Of a DNA stretch of 11,126 nucleotides, positions 7,734 through 11,126 are shown one piece after another; position 1 is the stretch's first letter, and the number at the start of each line of letters is the position of its first letter. The stretch is from positions 1 through 11,126 of the forward strand of contig DRQV01000198.1 of the NCBI GenBank assembly GCA_011371325.1. The letters are read 5' to 3'. Under the pieces are notes generated by a model, which ran no database searches, was not told the origin of the DNA, and saw nothing but the letters and a program-made list of their open reading frames with translations. Origin of the DNA: Thioploca sp. Lineage in GTDB: Bacteria; Pseudomonadota; Gammaproteobacteria; Beggiatoales; Beggiatoaceae. Made by a program: the position numbers and the translations under genes.

Positions 7734-7771
7734 AATTACATTTTCATGCTAATGAAATTCATTCGGTAATT
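7734..7771 (+). other. Nested AT-rich hairpin in the prfC-rluD gap
   Basis: An outer pair AATTAC (7734-7739) with GTAATT (7766-7771) encloses TTTCAT (7742-7747) with ATGAAA (7752-7757), loop GCTA. The right half of the inner stem, AATGAA (7751-7756), can alternatively pair with TTCATT (7758-7763). It lies 27 nt before the rluD start. It has no T-run, so it is not a classic terminator. AT-rich stems this short can arise by chance, hence the low confidence. Confidence 0.25.
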
Positions 7772-7798
7772 TAACTTTGCGTAACCTCAGTAAATAAT

Positions 7799-8758
7799 AT
7801 GATTACAGAACAGTTTAATATAGAAATCCCGACTAATATGGTTGGTTATCGATTGGATAAAGCTTTGGCAGAATTATTTCCGGCTTATTCAAGAGCTAAG
7901 TTACAACAATGGAATCAGGATGGTTTGGTATTAGTTAATAATATTCAAATGCGTGGTAAAAATAAACTAAAAGGTGGTGAACAAATATTGCTTACTACTA
8001 AACTTGAAACAGAAGTAGCCTGGCAACCACAACCATTAGAACTAAATTTGGTTTATGAAGATGCTGACTTATTAGTAGTTAATAAACCGGCTGGTTTAGT
8101 GGTTCATCCAGGAACTGGCAATCAAAATAATACGTTAGTCAATGCTCTATTACATTATGCTCCAGAACTAAATCAATTGCCAAGAGCAGGAATTATTCAC
8201 CGATTAGATAAAGATACTAGTGGAATTTTAGTAGTAGCTCGTAGCTTAACAGCTCACACTAGTTTAGTTAAACAGCTACAAAAACGGGAATTTGTCAGAA
8301 AATATCAAGCTGTTATCAGTGGAGTGATGGTGGCTGGTGGGAGGATAGACGCTCCAATTGGTAGACATCATCGTCATCGTATTCGCATGGCTGTAACCGA
8401 AAGTGGGAAAGAAGCAGTAACTCATTATCGAGTAATGCAGCGTTATCGGAATCATACTTTAATTCGAGTTCAGTTAGAAACTGGGCGTACTCATCAAATT
8501 AGAGTACATATGACTTATAAAAATTATCCTTTAGTAGGTGATTCGGTATATGGTGGCCGATTGCGATTACCACCTAAATGTAGTGAGGAATTTAAAACTA
8601 TGTTACGCAAATTTCCACGCCAAGCTTTACATGCCGAACAGTTGGGTTTTATTCATCCTAACAGTGGTGAATTTATGCAATGGACAGTGCCTTTACCAAC
8701 TGATATGCAGAATTTAATAGAAGCTTTAGAACAAGATATGAAAACAAAAGTAATTTAA
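7799..8758 (+). CDS. rluD: 23S rRNA pseudouridine synthase RluD
   Basis: RluD converts uridines 1911, 1915 and 1917 (E. coli numbering) in helix 69 of 23S rRNA to pseudouridine, aiding subunit joining and termination. The protein has 319 residues against 326 in E. coli. An S4-type RNA-binding domain occupies about residues 14-75 (YRLDKALAELFPAYSR, then LVNN and LKGGEQI). The RsuA/RluD catalytic domain follows from about 85, with NKPAGLVVHPG (95-105) and HRLDKDTSG, where D137 is the catalytic aspartate. ETGRTHQIRVH and HPLVGD-like YPLVGDSVYGG are also present. The C-terminal RKFPRQALHA matches RluD rather than RluA or RluC. No Shine-Dalgarno is visible before the ATG. In many gammaproteobacteria rluD is followed by pgeF (yfiH); here moeA follows instead. 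Functionally it sits beside prfC, another termination-related gene, but 129 nt apart, so shared transcription is uncertain. Confidence 0.95.
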   Translation: MITEQFNIEIPTNMVGYRLDKALAELFPAYSRAKLQQWNQDGLVLVNNIQMRGKNKLKGGEQILLTTKLETEVAWQPQPLELNLVYEDADLLVVNKPAGLVVHPGTGNQNNTLVNALLHYAPELNQLPRAGIIHRLDKDTSGILVVARSLTAHTSLVKQLQKREFVRKYQAVISGVMVAGGRIDAPIGRHHRHRIRMAVTESGKEAVTHYRVMQRYRNHTLIRVQLETGRTHQIRVHMTYKNYPLVGDSVYGGRLRLPPKCSEEFKTMLRKFPRQALHAEQLGFIHPNSGEFMQWTVPLPTDMQNLIEALEQDMKTKVI

Positions 8759-8812
8759 ATGCGAGTATGAAATTACGTTATCAAAATAACCATATTCAAA
8801 TCAATCTGGTAA

Positions 8813-8863
8813 TATTTAGTTTATGTTATACTGAATATCACATATAATTTCATAAACTAAATA
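8813..8863. promoter_or_regulatory. Perfect 13-bp inverted repeat over the moeA promoter region
   Basis: TATTTAGTTTATG at 8813-8825 is the exact reverse complement of CATAAACTAAATA at 8851-8863, with a 25-nt spacer. The arm centres are 38 bp apart. The repeat brackets both candidate -10 elements of moeA. It could be an operator bound by a dimeric or tetrameric regulator, or an RNA stem-loop if transcription starts upstream. It is not followed by a T-run. It does not resemble the known ModE operator. A perfect 13-bp match is notable even in AT-rich DNA. Confidence 0.6.
8824..8848 (+). promoter_or_regulatory. Candidate moeA promoter with two possible -10 elements
   Basis: An extended -10, TGTTATACT (8824-8832), and a consensus TATAAT (8843-8848) both lie upstream of moeA. 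Neither has a good -35 at 17 bp: the first faces ATCTGG (8804-8809) and the second TTTATG (8820-8825). An extended -10 can work with a weak -35. Predicted starts near 8839 or 8855 would give leaders of about 48 or 32 nt before the ATG at 8887. Confidence 0.4.
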
Positions 8864-8886
8864 GTATTTAATTACCCTCCAAAATT

Positions 8887-10140
8887 ATGCAAACATCTTG
8901 TTGTAGTAATAATGACTATGATTCTAAGTTATTAACAGTTGAAGAAGCATTAACTAGAATTTACCATGATTTACAACCTATAAACGGCAACGAGCAGCTA
9001 GCAATTCGTGATGCTTTAGATCGAGTTTTAGCAGAAGATATATTATCTAAAATAAATGTACCTCCTCATGCAAATTCAGCAATGGATGGCTATGCTGTAC
9101 AAGGAAGCGATTTACCAACCAAAGGTAAAACCAAATTAACTATGGTAGGAACTTCTTTTGCTGGTAAACCTTATTCTGGAACTGTACAAGCCGGCCAATG
9201 TGCCAGAATTTTTACAGGTGCTGTTATACCAGATGGTACAGATACCGTAATTATGCAAGAAAATGTGGATAAACAAGAAAATGTTATAACTATTACTACA
9301 GGCAATGAGATTGGGCAACATATACGACCTATCGGAGAAGATATTTCTATAGGACAAACTATATTAAAAACTGGTAAATATTTATCCCCGGTAGATATTG
9401 GTCTGTTAGCTTCTTTAGGAATTCCAGAAGTAAAAGTAAAACGTCGTTTACGAGTTAGTTTTTTCTCCACTGGCGATGAGTTACGTGCAGTCGGAGAAAC
9501 TTTGCAAGCTGGACAAATTTATGATAGTAATCGTTATAGCTTATACGGAGTTTTATCTCGATTAGGCGTAGATATTATTGATATGGGAGTGGTATTAGAT
9601 AAACCAAAAGATGTGGAACAAGCTTTTTTAGCAGCAGCAGAATGTGGTGATGTTATTATTACTTCTGGTGGAGTATCAGTTGGCGATGCAGACTATGTTA
9701 CTGATACTTTACAACGATTAGGTAAAGTAAATTTTTGGAAAGTAGCGATGAAACCAGGCAAACCATTAACTTTTGGTAAACTAAAAGATTCAGCTTTTTT
9801 TGGTTTACCAGGTAATCCAGTTTCTGCTTTAGTTACATTTTATCAATTCGTCCAACCTGCTTTACGTCATATGATGGGCCAAAACACAACAACTCAAATT
9901 AGGGTTCCGGCCACATGTTTATCCACTTTGAAAAAAAGCCCAGGCCGTATGGAGTTTCAACGTGGTATTATGAAAACTGATGAACAAGGTAATTTAGTAG
10001 TAAGTTCTACAGGAATACAAGGTTCTGGCGTATTAAGTTCTATGAGTCAAGCTAATTGCTTTATTGTGCTAGCAAAAGAATGTGGTAATGTAAAAGCTGG
10101 TAATAAAGTATTAATCGAACCTTTTGCTGGATTAATTTAA
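8887..10140 (+). CDS. moeA: Molybdopterin molybdenumtransferase MoeA
   Basis: MoeA inserts molybdate into adenylylated molybdopterin to form the molybdenum cofactor used by enzymes such as nitrate, DMSO and formate oxidoreductases. The cytoplasmic protein has 417 residues against 411 in E. coli. Motifs in order are PPHANSAMDGYA (59-70, with D67 matching the active-site Asp), FTGAVIPDGTDTVIMQE, FFSTGDEL, GQIYDSNRYSL, TSGGVSVGDADYV (259-271), KPGKPLTFGK (289-298) and GLPGNPVSA (306-314). The C-terminal domain IV is complete. The N-terminus has an additional short stretch with a Cys pair (C5, C6) before the conserved LTVEEAL; whether that pair matters is unknown. No Shine-Dalgarno precedes the ATG. 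The gene stands alone between rluD and a sensor gene, with no other mo- genes nearby. The inverted repeat upstream suggests separate regulation. Confidence 0.95.
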   Translation: MQTSCCSNNDYDSKLLTVEEALTRIYHDLQPINGNEQLAIRDALDRVLAEDILSKINVPPHANSAMDGYAVQGSDLPTKGKTKLTMVGTSFAGKPYSGTVQAGQCARIFTGAVIPDGTDTVIMQENVDKQENVITITTGNEIGQHIRPIGEDISIGQTILKTGKYLSPVDIGLLASLGIPEVKVKRRLRVSFFSTGDELRAVGETLQAGQIYDSNRYSLYGVLSRLGVDIIDMGVVLDKPKDVEQAFLAAAECGDVIITSGGVSVGDADYVTDTLQRLGKVNFWKVAMKPGKPLTFGKLKDSAFFGLPGNPVSALVTFYQFVQPALRHMMGQNTTTQIRVPATCLSTLKKSPGRMEFQRGIMKTDEQGNLVVSSTGIQGSGVLSSMSQANCFIVLAKECGNVKAGNKVLIEPFAGLI

Positions 10141-10152
10141 TTTCAAAGAATG

Positions 10153-10184
10153 AATTGTTCCCAAGAGTAAACTTAGGAACAATT
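10153..10184 (+). terminator. Stem-loop after moeA, possible weak terminator
   Basis: AATTGTTCCCAAG (10153-10165) pairs with CTTAGGAACAATT (10172-10184) over 13 positions with a single mismatch and a 6-nt loop. It begins 13 nt after the moeA stop codon. Only three T residues close it (10183-10185), so it is a weak intrinsic terminator. It could also stabilise the mRNA 3' end, or reduce read-through into the sensor gene 30 nt further on. The stem itself is convincing; its role is inferred. Confidence 0.55.
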
Positions 10185-10192
10185 TCAAAAAT

Positions 10193-10212
10193 TGATAGAA
10201 TATTAGCTATCA
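10193..10212. promoter_or_regulatory. Small dyad immediately before the start of the terminal sensor gene
   Basis: TGATAG (10193-10198) and CTATCA (10207-10212) form a perfect 6-bp inverted repeat with an 8-nt spacer, ending 2 nt before the ATG at 10215. It covers the place where a ribosome site would sit. It could be an operator or an RNA hairpin that limits initiation. A 6-bp dyad in AT-rich DNA can be accidental. Confidence 0.3.
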
Positions 10213-10214
10213 TC

Positions 10215-11126
10215 ATGAATTTGTTTACCGTACTAACTTCCATCACCTATTATCCACTAGTCATAATATGGATATTATTTTCTTGCATAAAAAATCTACG
10301 ACTACCTAAACATAATGTAATTTTTCTAACTATTTTAAATAATGAATCATCTTGTTCATTATTCAATAGCATCTATTTGGAAATTTTATATAGTTCTAAA
10401 CTAGGCTATTTGATCCCAGATATTATTTTAGCACGCCCAGAAATAATTCTAATAATAATTAATTTAATTTTTGTAATATTGATAATTATTTTAATACGTT
10501 GGTGGTTTAAACAAACAAGTGAATTAAAATGTTTAATAAAACAACAGACTAAAGAATTAAAACAATATAAAGAACAATTACGAAGTGAAATTAAAGGACG
10601 AAAAATAATTGAAAGCCAACTCAAAAAATTATCTATTATAATAGAGCAAAGTCCTAGTACTACTATAATTGTTGATATTATTGGTAATATTGAATATGTA
10701 AATCCAAAATTTACCCAAATCACTGGCTATAGTGCTGAAGAAGCAATTGGACGTAATCCACGTATTCTAAAATCTGGCCAACACACTAAAGAATTTTACC
10801 AAAATATGTGGGACACTATTTTATACGGTGAAGAATGGCGAAACGAATTTCACAATCGAAAAAAAGATGGTTCTTTATATTGGGAATATGCTTCTATTTC
10901 AACCATTAAAGATAAAAATGGTAATATTACTAACTTCATAAAAGTTGCCGAAGATATAACCGAACGTAAACAAGCTGAACAAGCTTTACAGGAAAGCAAA
11001 GAACAGTTACATGCAATTTTAAATAATAGTGCTACAGTTATATTTTTGAAAGACATGTCTGGTAGATATTTATTTATAAACAAACGTTATGAAAATATAT
11101 TTAATATTTCTAATCAACAAATGGTA
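10215..11126 (+). CDS. Membrane-anchored multi-PAS sensor protein, 3'-truncated by window edge
   Basis: The frame is open for 304 codons from ATG 10215 to the window end. Two strongly hydrophobic segments lie at about residues 6-25 and 76-95, flanking roughly 50 residues that may face the periplasm. The second is closed by RWWFK, as expected for a cytoplasmic boundary. A charged coiled-coil-like stretch (100-138, rich in K, Q and E) leads to a PAS domain at about 139-250 with YVNPKFTQITGYS, GRNPRILKSG (179-188) and the PAC ending EDITERKQAE. A second PAS begins near 260 (ILNNSATVIFLKD) and is cut off. The output domain is outside the window; GGDEF, EAL or histidine kinase outputs are all common after such arrays. 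The frame is open upstream of the ATG too, and no Shine-Dalgarno is seen, so the start is uncertain; TTG 10155 is an alternative, but it falls inside the stem after moeA. The signal sensed is unknown. Confidence 0.85.
   Translation, partial: MNLFTVLTSITYYPLVIIWILFSCIKNLRLPKHNVIFLTILNNESSCSLFNSIYLEILYSSKLGYLIPDIILARPEIILIIINLIFVILIIILIRWWFKQTSELKCLIKQQTKELKQYKEQLRSEIKGRKIIESQLKKLSIIIEQSPSTTIIVDIIGNIEYVNPKFTQITGYSAEEAIGRNPRILKSGQHTKEFYQNMWDTILYGEEWRNEFHNRKKDGSLYWEYASISTIKDKNGNITNFIKVAEDITERKQAEQALQESKEQLHAILNNSATVIFLKDMSGRYLFINKRYENIFNISNQQMV

Noticed and set aside
9136..9470. Overlapping minus-strand frames inside moeA
   Set aside because: Two different antisense frames overlap each other and the conserved moeA coding region, as expected for chance frames.
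10406..10723. Minus-strand frame of 105 codons at the right end
   Set aside because: It is antisense to the second membrane helix and PAS start of the sensor gene, whose + frame shows clear PAS motifs; the Ile-rich product is an artefact of AT-rich sequence.

Overview
The window is AT-rich (about two thirds A+T by eye) chromosomal DNA from a gammaproteobacterium. RF3, RluD, MoeA, UbiU, Aat and the CorB/YfjD-type protein all resemble the E. coli proteins at key motifs and in length. The low GC, the abundance of PAS and histidine-kinase sensors, and a GGATT-rich intergenic palindrome suggest a Beggiatoa/Thiotrichales-like sulfur bacterium. That lineage guess is inference and was not checked.

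Every gene I can support is on the + strand. Layout: (1) 2-478, the C-terminal two thirds of aat, cut by the window edge; (2) 561-1547, a periplasmic di-haem cytochrome c peroxidase closed by a strong terminator at 1562-1588; (3) 1739-2995 and 3016-4011, a likely two-gene unit of a CNNM/CorB-type membrane protein and UbiU, with a good sigma70-like promoter at 1656-1684; (4) 4012-4265, the longest non-coding gap, carrying a long imperfect palindrome; (5) 4266-5948, a soluble REC-DUF3369-histidine kinase protein with no partner regulator in view; (6) 6086-7669 prfC, 7799-8758 rluD and 8887-10140 moeA, each separated by roughly 130 nt; (7) 10215-11126, the start of a membrane-anchored multi-PAS sensor that runs off the window.

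Most genes are housekeeping: N-end-rule tagging, translation termination, 23S rRNA pseudouridylation, molybdopterin cofactor synthesis and ion homeostasis. A loose theme of life at low or fluctuating oxygen can be inferred from peroxide reduction (cytochrome c peroxidase), oxygen-independent ubiquinone hydroxylation (UbiU) and molybdenum cofactor (MoeA), but these genes are not one operon. I found no CRISPR array, transposase, tRNA, rRNA or clear defence or biosynthetic island, and no convincing wholly new system. The items most worth a second look are a perfect 13-bp inverted repeat over the moeA promoter, the palindrome after ubiU, the orphan REC-DUF3369-kinase, ubiU without an adjacent ubiV, and a small dyad at the start codon of the terminal sensor gene. 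No stretch longer than 300 bases lacks a gene.
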